Shown here piece after piece: positions 8,292-17,875 of a stretch of DNA of 45,540 nt. The notes under the pieces are model-generated. The model worked only from the letters and a program-made list of their open reading frames with translations, had not been told where the DNA came from and searched no databases. The stretch covers positions 1 to 45,540 of the forward strand of contig NZ_JACJQB010000028.1 of the NCBI RefSeq assembly GCF_014696385.1, written 5' to 3'. The translations under genes and the position numbers were made by a program. Origin of the DNA: Pseudanabaena mucicola FACHB-723. Lineage in GTDB: Bacteria; Cyanobacteriota; Cyanobacteriia; Pseudanabaenales; Pseudanabaenaceae. Position 1 is the first letter of the stretch, and the number at the start of each line of letters is the position of its first letter.

Positions 8292-10334
8292 TTAGTTCTC
8301 AAGCTGCAAATCAGTTTTTTGATTTTCAAACTTAATCTCAACATCACGAACATCAGTAAATTCAATCTCGACGCGCCGATCGCTAGCATAGTCAATAATC
8401 CGATCGCCTTGAGCAGACCGTTGAGTTTCCCCAAGCGATAGCACCGTCATGCGTTCTGAAGGAACTCCCTGTCGCATCAGATAATTCCGCACAGAAAGCG
8501 ATCGCCTAAAGCCGAGTTCGCGGTTATATTCATCACTGGCTCTAGGATCGGTATGTCCAACGAGGTTAATCATAATGGTGGAATATTGCTTTAATACATC
8601 CGCAACCCGATCCAAAACTTTAGCGCTGTTGACACTAATATCATCGCGATCGAGGGCAAAGTGAACCTGACGCGGCACAGATAAAATAATCGGCACAGGC
8701 GGATCTGGTGGAACTTGGACAACTTGGGGCGGCGTAGTACAGGCTGGTGCTGGAATTGGTGAGTTTACATTTGTCGGTACGGACAAATCAGCATTAACGA
8801 TCCTTGCATTTAGGGCAGGCTCAGAAGTCCCGTATTGCGGATCAGTAGCGATCGCGCTGATAGTGTCGCCAACTTGGAGATTAGTTAGAGTCGCGCCAAA
8901 TTTGCCATTAGCATTGGTTTTTACGGTGGTCAGATATTCACTCAGAGAGCCATAGGGCAGATTATCATCAACCTTACCCTTGACTCGATAGAGATCGATT
9001 TCCGTGTCAGGATCGGCGATGCCATCGATATTTACTTGGTTGGGGGTAAACATTGGGAAATCGCTAGCCAGAAAGGTCGGTGCATCGATTGCGCCATTGG
9101 CAGTATCCACCCGTCTGAAATAAGAATCGCGTTTGGTATTGATGCCATCACCCGTAACAAAATCGCGATCGGCAACATGGTTTTGACTAATCAAATCAAT
9201 GCTCAAACCACTGAGCGCTGTAAAAGTGTTTTTGCGAATCAAGTTGCGATCGCTTTTAGGAAAAGCGGCGATCGCCACACCCGCACCGCGTTGATGGGTG
9301 ATTTGATTATTAGTCACTTGATGATCATTGCCCATCAAATAGATGGCGGCATAATTGGTACTGCGAGAGTTGCCAATTATGCGATTGTCTTCAATGCGTA
9401 TTGCTCCATTCGGTTTAAACAGATAAATACCACTGCCATCATTGGCACAAATTGTATTGCCCTGAATTTTTAAATTAGCAATCTCTCCCTCCAGATAAAT
9501 ACCATGGGGCATACCATTAAACCCGTTGCTAGTAATCGCATTGCCGATAATTTGTGTGCCTGTTGCCCTAACAGATGTAATGATGCCACTACCTCCATGA
9601 TTGGCAATCCGATTGCTGCGGATCAGAGCATCGGTACTATTGAATAAATAAACACCAAAACCAGAATTTTGTTGGGGTATTGCCCCTGTGGGTGTGATAC
9701 CGAGCCAATTGGTTTCGAGGACTACCCCTTGGGGGGGACGACCAGAGACTGGTTGGGAAATAAAGATATCTGCGGATGGTGGGGAAGGAGGGAGATTGCC
9801 ATTGTTATTAAAACCATAAAGACTCAGCCCCTTGATCGTCACGCCATCAGCAACAATCGTGAAGCCGTGCCAAATTTCTACTCCATCGGCAGGGGCGATC
9901 GCCACAATTGGCTGGGGAATCGCTAATTCTTGGGCAAAGGATGCTTGGGAGTCATATCCCGTTTGGGTTGTGCCATCAATGCTCAGATTAGGAATATTGA
10001 GATCAGGTAAGGCTTGTTTTAATTTGATTGTGGTGCGATCGCTTGGCAAATTAAACCGAATTTGCGAACCTTGACTATTATTGGTATCTATCTGCACTTG
10101 AGAGCGTTCTAGATCGCTAAGTTGACTAAGAGGAATTGTGCCATTGACAATGGCGATCGCCTCCCGCAATGTCAATTCGCGATCGGACTGAATGTCATCA
10201 CCATCGCTGTTGACAGTAATTTGATAATTTTTCTCTTGGGCAACTGCTGGATTTGACCAAGCCTCAATCGTCAGACTACTCAAGCCAATCATGCTGATCA
10301 TCAGAATTAATTTATAGCTAGTTACTTTTCTCAT
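8292..10334 (-). CDS. CSLREA/right-handed beta-helix protein with C-terminal OmpA domain
   Basis: This is a 680-residue exported protein (signal peptide about 1-33, ending AVAQE). A CSLREA-like start ('TVNSDGDDIQSDRELTLREAI') leads into a parallel beta-helix of short repeats ('IRSNRIANHGGSGI', 'IQGNTICANDGSGIYLF', 'VTNNQITHQRGAGVAI') over about 100-400. A beta-sandwich region and a proline-rich linker follow (about 525-550). The OmpA/MotB domain at about 557-660 keeps the peptidoglycan-binding pair: Asp596 in 'GHTDPRASDEYN' and Arg611 in 'LGFRRSLSV', plus the 'SDRRVEIEF' ending. It should therefore bind the cell wall while the helix faces the outer membrane or exterior. It starts 5 bp after the barrel gene's stop, so it is almost certainly co-translated with it. 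Confidence 0.88.
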   Translation of the reverse strand: MRKVTSYKLILMISMIGLSSLTIEAWSNPAVAQEKNYQITVNSDGDDIQSDRELTLREAIAIVNGTIPLSQLSDLERSQVQIDTNNSQGSQIRFNLPSDRTTIKLKQALPDLNIPNLSIDGTTQTGYDSQASFAQELAIPQPIVAIAPADGVEIWHGFTIVADGVTIKGLSLYGFNNNGNLPPSPPSADIFISQPVSGRPPQGVVLETNWLGITPTGAIPQQNSGFGVYLFNSTDALIRSNRIANHGGSGIITSVRATGTQIIGNAITSNGFNGMPHGIYLEGEIANLKIQGNTICANDGSGIYLFKPNGAIRIEDNRIIGNSRSTNYAAIYLMGNDHQVTNNQITHQRGAGVAIAAFPKSDRNLIRKNTFTALSGLSIDLISQNHVADRDFVTGDGINTKRDSYFRRVDTANGAIDAPTFLASDFPMFTPNQVNIDGIADPDTEIDLYRVKGKVDDNLPYGSLSEYLTTVKTNANGKFGATLTNLQVGDTISAIATDPQYGTSEPALNARIVNADLSVPTNVNSPIPAPACTTPPQVVQVPPDPPVPIILSVPRQVHFALDRDDISVNSAKVLDRVADVLKQYSTIMINLVGHTDPRASDEYNRELGFRRSLSVRNYLMRQGVPSERMTVLSLGETQRSAQGDRIIDYASDRRVEIEFTDVRDVEIKFENQKTDLQLEN

Positions 10335-10339
10335 ATTCG

Positions 10340-13300
10340 TTAATTCTTGAGATTAGGAAGTTGATCGGCAGGGATGGCGAAACCAGTTTTGGCGACATCG
10401 TTCATCTCTAGGGCGCGGATGAAGGCGGTGACCACATCGCCATTACCCGTGAGTAAGAAGTTAAATGCTGTTGCTAGACGACGGTCAGCCGTAGTTGCTG
10501 TAGCCGTTGTCACAGGTACGTCATCCTGAGTGGCAATGATGTTGTCAGGATTGATGATCGCCGCTAAGAATAACTCGGTTGGTATTTGGGTAAGCAGTTG
10601 ATTTAAACCAAGCTCAGAGAAACTTAGAGTCTCACTAAACTGCAAGGTTAATTGGTCGTTCGATGGCAAATTAGGTAAGGTACTTTCGAGCCAGTTGCCT
10701 AGTCCATTCAACCTGCTAGAGAGACGACGACCGCCGTTAAGATCGTCTTGCATCAAGAGTGCCAAGGGTGTATTGACGGTATTGGCGTTTGCCATTGGCA
10801 CGGGTGTAGTTCTGGCATCAGCTTGGGTGGCTGGGACTGTTGGTGTGGTGGCGATGGTGTTGGTGCTGTCGTCATCGCTAAGGGATATATAAACTGGAGA
10901 GTTGTTTACGTCTGTTGGGTTGATATTGGTATTGGTATTGGTGCTTAACAAAATGCGATCGGAGTTAATGCCTTTATCTAATAGATAGGTTCTGACTGCT
11001 AGCAGTTTAAACATTTCTAAGTTGTTTGCGTTACTAGATACTGAGCTGGTTTGCAGTTCAATAGTGGCATTAGGGTTAGTCTTGAGACGCTCAATGAGAC
11101 GATCAATGCTGGCATAGCTCAAGTCAGCAATTTGTCCATTTTTATCGACATTGATGCCCAGAGAAATGTTAGTAGATTTATTGATCGCAGGGTTGATCGG
11201 TGCATTTGTGGCATTGGCTTGAAGATTGGATGTGCTGTCAGGCAAGATGCTTTGCAAGAACTCAGCCGCAGGTGAGTTAATAGTGCTTGCTTGCAAACGA
11301 TTTGCGATCGCATTAAAGACATCGGCTTTACCATTGAGGGCAAAGCTAACCAGTGACAGATTAGCAGGCTCGGCACTAGCAGCGACACCACCTAAAGATC
11401 GCAAGGTCATTTGACTACCCGTCACCCCACGATCGAGCAGGTACTTTCTCGCAGCGATCATCCGATTGGCGGCTAGGTTATCCCCTGAGTTCATATCGGC
11501 AAGGGAACCCATGTAGCCTTGGATATCAATGGAGATATTTTTATATTCCTTCAGTACCGAGGCTAAATTTTCGAGAACAGCGATGTCGGCAACGCTCAGA
11601 TCGGTACTATTGGGATTACTTTGGCTGTTTTTAAAGGTAAGCGATCGCGATACATTGAGGCTAATGCTCTGCGGCAAATTAGGAATCGCTGCCGTCGCCA
11701 CTTTTTGAGCTGGTGGTGCAACTTGGGCAACAGGGGTTTGTGGATCGATTGGTTCTTGTTGCTGACGTGGAGGCATTTTTTGCAAGCCAAAACCATCAAA
11801 TAATTCGTTCAGCTTGACGGTCAAACCTGCATATAAACCACCCGCAGAACGAGTACCGCTAAAATCACGATCGGCATTGATCGAGCCAGAGCTATAACCA
11901 ACAGCTAAACGTAAATTAGGGGTGAGATAATAGCCAACTTCGCCGACTAAACCCAATTCGCTATAGCCCGCAGTCGGTTGCGCCAAAAATCGACCTTCTC
12001 CCACCAGTTCGAGGTTGTAGTTGAGGCGATAGCTTACGCGAAACTGAGTCAGATTAGTGATGGAGTTGGCAATAAAGTCTTGCGCGACTTGGGTGGTGCT
12101 ATTGCGGAGAGCCAACTTGCCATAAAATTCCCATTGCCAATCGGGGGCATAGATGGCTTCGATCGCAAAAGTATGGTCATTGTAGCCATTGCCTGCGCCA
12201 CTAATTAATGACTCAGGGACAATACTAGGATTTTGGCGATATTCATAGCGCATCAGCACATTTAATCGGTCATCGTTAGGATCGCGATAGGCGAGTCCCA
12301 CCTTGAGGCTAGAGATTGTACCTAAGCCTGCGAGGGCTTGGTTGGCGGCGCTTGATTGCTGATAGTTAAACAGCATCGTCAAAGCTGGCGAAAGCTTGCC
12401 CAAGGCGGAAGCGTTGAAAACACTATTGCTGCTGGTGTTATCGCTGCGATGCTCAAACCTAGCGCTGGCTTTGAAATCAGGGTTGTCAGTATATTCCAGA
12501 CCAATGTTGTAACTATTGCCATTTTGCAAGGTCAAGGAACTAGAGGACTGCCCCACAGCAACGGGCTGAAGGAACTGTGTACCTGTGGGTGTAGTAGTCG
12601 CAAAACTACCAAAGATATGCTCATAGCCAAAGGCTAAGCGCAAACCCGAAACGATTTGCCAACGTTGATTAAACCCTAAAGCTCCCTGTGTAGAGTTAGT
12701 GTTATCGCCAGTTAAGAAGGAATAACGACCTGTAAAGCTGGTATCCGTGCCGAGCTTATATTCGCCGATCAAATCAGCACTGGTAATCGCCTTACCTGCT
12801 AAGGGGCCAGACTGGAACCATTGCTGTCCCAATCGAGCCGTAACCCCTTGTACAATTGTCCAATCGAGCGTGACAACGGTGCGATCGGGAATAACTGCAT
12901 CAGCACTCGCTGAGATACTGACTTCGTTTTGGGCATTCAGCCGCAAGCTATCAGTAATCGGTACACTCAGTCGCGATCGCAGTTGTGTGGAATTGCTGGT
13001 TAAAAAGTTAGGAGGTTGCCGATCAATGCGATCGCGATATAACAAATCGAGATTCAGGAGCGCCGCACCTAAGTTTTGCTGTAACCCGACGCTGATCGTC
13101 CGTAGGGAATTATCCACGGCTGATCCTGGTACAGCTTCTTGCCTTTGATTGAGTAAATCGGCAAGGGATGTAAGCGGACGAGGCGCAACCCCTAAATTGT
13201 CTTCTTGGTCATACTGTAACTTGACGCTGGTGGTCGAACCTAATTTGGCATTGACCTGTGCGCCATATCTCGTCTGCCCAGGCACAAAACTAGTAGTAGC

Positions 13301-15394
13301 GTTATTCGTAAAGCCTGTTTCGGTTTTGTTGTAATACAGACGAGTAAGAATGCCAGGGGCAACTTCGCTATTCAGGTCAAAGCGGAACGCGGAGCCACTG
13401 ACATATCCTAATAGTTCCGAATCATTTTGCGATCGCGCATATTCAGCAATTAGTTGCGTTTTGTCCCCAAGGGAAATCAGCGCACTCGTACCATAAAGAA
13501 CGAAGTTGCGAACGCCAAGACTCTCTTTAAAGTAATTAGCCGTGAGCCAACTAGGTTGACTTTGACTACGATTGAAGTTGTATCGCAACTGCCCACCATA
13601 GATGGAGCTATCGCCACCGACCTCTTCATTTTGATAGGTGACCACAATCTGGCGACGCAACAGATTACCTCGCTCATCTAAGTCTGTTTGTAACAGAGGT
13701 TGACGAAACAGCAGTGAACCACTGTCATAGTCAATGTCGTAATCTTTGCCCCGTGATAGTTGCTGCCGCGCTATGACTGTGCCAGCACTAAAGAAATCAA
13801 TCAACTCAATAACGACATTTTCACTACCATTAATCAAAAAACGCTTGGAGAGAAAATAAGTACCACTCGTACCATTGGGGGCAATCGTATCACGCTGGAA
13901 ACTCTTACCCACATTGCTATAAAAGCCTGTGATTTGGAGATCGCCAAGATTGAAGTTTCCCTTTAACCCTTGCAGTTGACGAGACAGACCACTATATTGC
14001 TGCGATCGTGAAGTGAACTCCTCAGTATTAAAGTTGCCCCACATCAAATAATCTGTCCCCGCACCCTGTACAGGCGAATTGCGCTCGACCCGTAAATAAA
14101 GGCTATCAAAAGATGGGGTGGTCAGACTCGAAGTAGAACTATCACCAGTTACAGGATATTGTGGGTCACAGTATTTTTCGCCTGTGAATAAGCTGCTATT
14201 GCCTGCACAGTCTTGGCTGAGAGTACGGCTGTTATTAAATGCACCTGTAACCAACCATTCACCCACGCGCCCTGTGCCAAATACAGCACCATAGAGATCG
14301 ACCTGAGTACGATTGTCTCTATCAACGGGTAAAAACTCCCGCAAACTCCGATAGAAGTCTGTACCTCTCGCACCAACCCGTAGATCGATTACGCCTGTAA
14401 CAAGAGAAGGGCGCAAATCCGTTTCAAATTGTACCTGTGTAAAGGCTTCCATTTGCGATGTGACAGCGCGAATAGTCACTGAGCCTGTACTGAGTCCAGA
14501 CTTGAGCTGTGCTGTGAACTTGCCCTGCTTGGCTTGGACTTGAAAGCCTGGTTGTTCAGGCGAGAAATCCGTACCAATAAATTCTCCATTGTTAGTTTCT
14601 AAGGTAACGACCGCATCCCAATTAGAGCGATTGTTATTTTCATCAACTAGCTGACCATCAACGGTGGCAAAAGAGCGTCCGTCGGCAGGAATTCGCGATT
14701 CCAAGGTTTTGATCACCAATTTCACAGGTGTACCTCTGACCTTAAGATTGACAGAGGCATCGAGAATACTACTATCCCCACCAATCGCCTTGGCAGAAAC
14801 GGTATTATTACCCGCCTGTAAAGGCACACCGTACCAAGTCTGGGTGACAGTTTGATTAGCCTCATCTACTTCCAAGCGCCCAATCGAGCTAGCATCAACG
14901 GCTTTTCCATTGACCAACAATTCCACCTTAGTCTTGAGCGGCATCTGAATCACCACGGTTGCCGCAGGCACATCAAGAACGGTGTCGATCGTGGGTGAGA
15001 GAATGACTATACTCTGTTTGGTTGTCGCCTGTGCAGTCGGGGAGGTGATTGTATTTTTATCTAGATTTGGATTGGTTTCGGGAACTGGGCTTGGGTTAAT
15101 CGCAGGTGAGATCGCAGGTTTAGCGATTTCTTTGTCTGTTGTTTTATCTATAGATGAAACAACAGTATTTTCAGGGAATTGAGGATTATTGACGATTGGC
15201 GGAGTATCGTTTGACTGTGATGCATTTCTGTCCTGATTAATCAGACTTTCAGGGGAATTAAGCTCTACATAGCCTTGCTGATCCTTGCTCAGTCCAGTGG
15301 TATTGGCATGGGCAGCTGTAGTCATCAGCATCAGCAAAATTTGGGGGATTACCAAACTCGCTATTCTAGGAAACGACTTTAATTTACGTTTCAT
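10340..15394 (-). CDS. Giant outer-membrane beta-barrel with Ig/Big-1 front and OmpA-like tail
   Basis: This 1,684-residue protein has a signal peptide (about 1-30), a low-complexity Asn/Pro/Thr linker, an Ig-like domain at about 130-220 ('KVELLVNGKAVD'), and a Big-1/invasin-like domain at about 225-325 ('ESRIPADGRSFATVDGQLVDENN'). A long stretch of alternating amphipathic strands (about 335-1200) fits a large barrel; it contains the 'RGKDYDIDYDSGSLLF' plug-like motif seen in some big outer-membrane proteins. After a proline-rich linker come two degenerate OmpA-like modules, around 1240-1350 ('ISIDIQGYMGSLADMNSGDN') and 1400-1480. The only obvious cysteines form a close pair in an early loop ('QDCAGNSSLFTGEKYCD'). 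The start overlaps the preceding gene by ATGA (4 bp). I infer a secretion or anchoring pore for the DUF11 proteins; a TonB box or usher signature was not found. Confidence 0.82.
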   Translation of the reverse strand: MKRKLKSFPRIASLVIPQILLMLMTTAAHANTTGLSKDQQGYVELNSPESLINQDRNASQSNDTPPIVNNPQFPENTVVSSIDKTTDKEIAKPAISPAINPSPVPETNPNLDKNTITSPTAQATTKQSIVILSPTIDTVLDVPAATVVIQMPLKTKVELLVNGKAVDASSIGRLEVDEANQTVTQTWYGVPLQAGNNTVSAKAIGGDSSILDASVNLKVRGTPVKLVIKTLESRIPADGRSFATVDGQLVDENNNRSNWDAVVTLETNNGEFIGTDFSPEQPGFQVQAKQGKFTAQLKSGLSTGSVTIRAVTSQMEAFTQVQFETDLRPSLVTGVIDLRVGARGTDFYRSLREFLPVDRDNRTQVDLYGAVFGTGRVGEWLVTGAFNNSRTLSQDCAGNSSLFTGEKYCDPQYPVTGDSSTSSLTTPSFDSLYLRVERNSPVQGAGTDYLMWGNFNTEEFTSRSQQYSGLSRQLQGLKGNFNLGDLQITGFYSNVGKSFQRDTIAPNGTSGTYFLSKRFLINGSENVVIELIDFFSAGTVIARQQLSRGKDYDIDYDSGSLLFRQPLLQTDLDERGNLLRRQIVVTYQNEEVGGDSSIYGGQLRYNFNRSQSQPSWLTANYFKESLGVRNFVLYGTSALISLGDKTQLIAEYARSQNDSELLGYVSGSAFRFDLNSEVAPGILTRLYYNKTETGFTNNATTSFVPGQTRYGAQVNAKLGSTTSVKLQYDQEDNLGVAPRPLTSLADLLNQRQEAVPGSAVDNSLRTISVGLQQNLGAALLNLDLLYRDRIDRQPPNFLTSNSTQLRSRLSVPITDSLRLNAQNEVSISASADAVIPDRTVVTLDWTIVQGVTARLGQQWFQSGPLAGKAITSADLIGEYKLGTDTSFTGRYSFLTGDNTNSTQGALGFNQRWQIVSGLRLAFGYEHIFGSFATTTPTGTQFLQPVAVGQSSSSLTLQNGNSYNIGLEYTDNPDFKASARFEHRSDNTSSNSVFNASALGKLSPALTMLFNYQQSSAANQALAGLGTISSLKVGLAYRDPNDDRLNVLMRYEYRQNPSIVPESLISGAGNGYNDHTFAIEAIYAPDWQWEFYGKLALRNSTTQVAQDFIANSITNLTQFRVSYRLNYNLELVGEGRFLAQPTAGYSELGLVGEVGYYLTPNLRLAVGYSSGSINADRDFSGTRSAGGLYAGLTVKLNELFDGFGLQKMPPRQQQEPIDPQTPVAQVAPPAQKVATAAIPNLPQSISLNVSRSLTFKNSQSNPNSTDLSVADIAVLENLASVLKEYKNISIDIQGYMGSLADMNSGDNLAANRMIAARKYLLDRGVTGSQMTLRSLGGVAASAEPANLSLVSFALNGKADVFNAIANRLQASTINSPAAEFLQSILPDSTSNLQANATNAPINPAINKSTNISLGINVDKNGQIADLSYASIDRLIERLKTNPNATIELQTSSVSSNANNLEMFKLLAVRTYLLDKGINSDRILLSTNTNTNINPTDVNNSPVYISLSDDDSTNTIATTPTVPATQADARTTPVPMANANTVNTPLALLMQDDLNGGRRLSSRLNGLGNWLESTLPNLPSNDQLTLQFSETLSFSELGLNQLLTQIPTELFLAAIINPDNIIATQDDVPVTTATATTADRRLATAFNFLLTGNGDVVTAFIRALEMNDVAKTGFAIPADQLPNLKN

Positions 15395-16956
15395 GGCTTG
15401 ATTCCTCCCGCCTGACTATCGCGTACCGCAGGAGTCACGGCAAAATTCACCCGCCCTAATGAACCTGGGGCTAGGCGGACTAATCGTGATTGACTATTGC
15501 GCTCAATGAAATATAGATTGGGAGCCAGCGTATAACCTGGAATAGAAGTCAAGTCGATCGCCAAGGTGCGACTACCTGACAAAACATTATTAAGGGAATA
15601 AAGCCCATTGGCATCGGTGACGATGCGCGTACCATCATCCATAAACAGAACCGCATTGGGCATTCCAGCCTCTCCTGGTTGCTGCTCACCATCAAAATTT
15701 TTATCAACAAAGACTCGACCAATTAGAGTTCCACAATCTGAAAGAATCCCTGGTTGCAGCCTGATTCTGCTAAATACAGGGCCATCATTGACAATCTGTT
15801 GGTTGTCAGCACGAATCCCCGAAAGAGTAGCGCGATTGATCCCATCACCACGTAAAGCATCATTGGTGATTTGGGCGGCATAGACGATGTTGAGGACTGT
15901 ATTAAGATTGGCGGCATTGGTAGGGGGGAGAGTGGTGTTGGGAAAAGCAAAAGTTAAGGTGCGACCATTCTGGGATACGGTCACAGGTGTGGCAACTCCT
16001 CCTATTTCGGCACGTACAGAATTCTCTAGATATTGAAACCCGACTGGTAAATCATCGCGAACTTCGGGCTGATTAATCGCAGTATTGGCAAGATTTCTGA
16101 CGGCTAGGCGATACAGCACGGTATCTCCAGACTGGGCCGCAGCGCGATCGCTAGTTTTGACAATCTGAATTGCTTGGTCATCACAGGTACTCAATTGCAG
16201 ATTAAAGATTACTAGAGACAGTCCCACTGTCTCGGCATTGCCAATAGTGATGATGCCATTAATAGAAGTTGCGCCGTTAGTGGAAGATATAGGCTCACCA
16301 TCTAGGGATGTAGCAGTGTAGCTGACAACATTACCATTTACAGAATCGATAGTAATTCTGAGTCTGCGTCCACTCAAATCTGAGTTGGCTGGAGGCTTGA
16401 CCGTTAGAATATATTGACGACCGACATCAATCTGTCCCCGACTTGGATCAAAGAGAAAGCTATATCTCCCTTGATCACTATTGGTCAAAAAGAAGGGATT
16501 CGCGTTGAAAAAGTTGGGAGCAACGCCAACACGCGTGTTAGGGGAAGCTAGGTTAGGCGGAACAGTGGCAGTTAAAGAAACAGGTGCACCAATATCGCCT
16601 AGGTTATTGAGTGGCTCAAACAAGCCAACACTAAAGCCCGTATAGTCGGGCAATTGACCGCCATCACAGCCTGTCAACCTTCCAAAGGGGTCAATTAGGG
16701 GGCTGGTTTGGACTTGCAGTTGAGAAGACTCGCCTTGAAATGTATTACCTGATATTGGCTCAGTATAGCTGTAGGTGGCTGTATTGAGAATGGGGGGATT
16801 GGTTGTTGGGACTGGTTGCGCCAAGACAGACTCACCTAGTTGCGATGCAGTGAAGAGCAAGATCGCAGTTAGGCTTAAACTCTGTTTCCAAACACAAATT
16901 TGCTTAATTGGCTTAATTTGATTAAATTGTCTTGCTATCCAGTTGCGCTTTTTCAT
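15391..16956 (-). CDS. Exported DUF11 / SdrD-B-like protein
   Basis: This is a 521-residue protein with a long N-terminal basic stretch and signal peptide ('LSLTAILLFTASQLGESVLAQP'). The middle region binds no recognised motif. A DUF11 domain lies at about 259-370 ('SGDTVLYRLAVRNLANTAINQPEVRDDLPVGFQYLENS'). It is followed at about 405-470 by an SdrD-B/carboxypeptidase-regulatory-like domain ('GTLIGRVFVDKNFDGEQQPGEAGMPNAVLFMDDG...DANGLYSLNNV'). The gene stop and the barrel gene start overlap as ATGA. Translational coupling suggests near 1:1 synthesis with the barrel and a direct partnership, for example as plug, periplasmic adaptor or first exported subunit. This role is inferred from position only. 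Confidence 0.85.
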   Translation of the reverse strand: MKKRNWIARQFNQIKPIKQICVWKQSLSLTAILLFTASQLGESVLAQPVPTTNPPILNTATYSYTEPISGNTFQGESSQLQVQTSPLIDPFGRLTGCDGGQLPDYTGFSVGLFEPLNNLGDIGAPVSLTATVPPNLASPNTRVGVAPNFFNANPFFLTNSDQGRYSFLFDPSRGQIDVGRQYILTVKPPANSDLSGRRLRITIDSVNGNVVSYTATSLDGEPISSTNGATSINGIITIGNAETVGLSLVIFNLQLSTCDDQAIQIVKTSDRAAAQSGDTVLYRLAVRNLANTAINQPEVRDDLPVGFQYLENSVRAEIGGVATPVTVSQNGRTLTFAFPNTTLPPTNAANLNTVLNIVYAAQITNDALRGDGINRATLSGIRADNQQIVNDGPVFSRIRLQPGILSDCGTLIGRVFVDKNFDGEQQPGEAGMPNAVLFMDDGTRIVTDANGLYSLNNVLSGSRTLAIDLTSIPGYTLAPNLYFIERNSQSRLVRLAPGSLGRVNFAVTPAVRDSQAGGIKP

Positions 16957-17045
16957 CTCAAGTTAACTTGTTCTCTTATTGAAGCCAAAACCCAATTTTT
17001 TATCGGTAATTTGTGGATAGGCAATTAAAGTAGCTAAACATAACT

Positions 17046-17100
17046 AAAACCCAGAAGCGCGATTAGCCCGCAAAGCGGGCTAATCGCGCTTCTGGGTTTT
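17046..17100. terminator. 55-bp hairpin between surface-protein genes
   Basis: The two 26-nt arms are perfectly complementary around an AAA loop (arms begin AAAACCCAGAAGCGCG). It stands between the stop of the small DUF11 gene and the start of the DUF11/SdrD-B gene. The stem ends in A4/T4, so it can act as a terminator or attenuator on the minus strand. Flanks resembling the IS630-like end (AAGTAGCTAA at about 17029) suggest it may be a mobile palindromic element. Confidence 0.7.
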
Positions 17101-17180
17101 AAAATTATTTATACTGAACTATTTAAAATCTAGATTTAAAATCAAATCAAACCTGCAATGTAAGTTTGATTTGATTTGAT

Positions 17181-17750
17181 CTAGCGGATGCGAACTTGAT
17201 AGGTAGCATTGACGGCAGTTTTGGCAGGGAAGTTATCGCCAAAGTTCCAACGGACATGGGTGTACATATTGTCGGGAGCAGGAACGGTGACGATTTCACC
17301 TTTTTCATTCTTGACACGAATGGTGGGAGTTGCAGTATAGGTTTTACCGCCATCAATGCTGTAGTCAACCTTGACCCCTTGTATATTTGGTAAGGTGGCT
17401 GAACCTAGTACATAAATGGAGCTTTTGGGAATCGGTTGGGTGACGACTAATTTTTTGATATTGCGATCGCTAGTATTGCTAGCAGTCACAACATAACGAA
17501 CGGTTTCCCCTGGGCGCAGAGAAGCATTATTAGGTAATGCTTTCCACTCTACTGTTCCTGAAGCAACAGCCAAAAGGGATTTCTTTTCGGCTGTCAGTTG
17601 TAATTGAATGGGTGCTTCTTGTTTTGCGGTTGTTTGGGCGATCGCAGGTTCAGAACGCTGCAAGCTAGCAAACATCGGAGTGACATTGGCAAAAGAGATA
17701 GAGGAGATCAGGGCGATCGCGCCTAAGCCGATGAGATGTATAGATTTCAT
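17181..17750 (-). CDS. Small exported DUF11-domain protein
   Basis: This is a 189-residue protein with a signal peptide (about 1-39, ending AIAQT) followed by one DUF11-like beta-sandwich: 'NASLRPGETVRYVVTASNTSDRNIKKLVVTQPIPKSSIYVLGSAT' and 'VKVDYSIDGGKTYTATPTI'. It ends on a basic strand 'ATYQVRIR'. The domain is about the size of a single pilin-like or fibre subunit. It lies between the large DUF11 protein and the barrel operon, with a hairpin on each side, so it may be expressed at a level different from its neighbours. No cysteine is present. No enzymatic motif is visible. Confidence 0.85.
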   Translation of the reverse strand: MKSIHLIGLGAIALISSISFANVTPMFASLQRSEPAIAQTTAKQEAPIQLQLTAEKKSLLAVASGTVEWKALPNNASLRPGETVRYVVTASNTSDRNIKKLVVTQPIPKSSIYVLGSATLPNIQGVKVDYSIDGGKTYTATPTIRVKNEKGEIVTVPAPDNMYTHVRWNFGDNFPAKTAVNATYQVRIR

Positions 17751-17817
17751 GGGAAGTATGGTGATGTGAGTGGCGAAAAGAAAATCACAAAAGGAAATTA
17801 CAGGTTAAAAGATTTAT

Positions 17818-17857
17818 TGCAACTTAGTGACAGCTTATAAACTGTCACTAAGTTGCA
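17818..17857. terminator. Hairpin downstream of the large DUF11 gene
   Basis: The arms TGCAACTTAGTGACAG and CTGTCACTAAGTTGCA are perfectly complementary with an 8-nt loop. It lies 19 bp beyond the stop of the upstream gene on the minus strand. It is followed only by a weak T-rich stretch, so it may be an attenuator or mRNA-stabilising stem rather than a strong terminator. Confidence 0.65.
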
Positions 17858-17875
17858 TGACTAAGTTGAAGAAAC

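Noticed and set aside
10695-10948. Antisense frames inside the surface-protein genes as genes
   Set aside because: They are open only because the sense strand is rich in Thr, Gly and Asn codons; none has a ribosome site or a protein-like composition.
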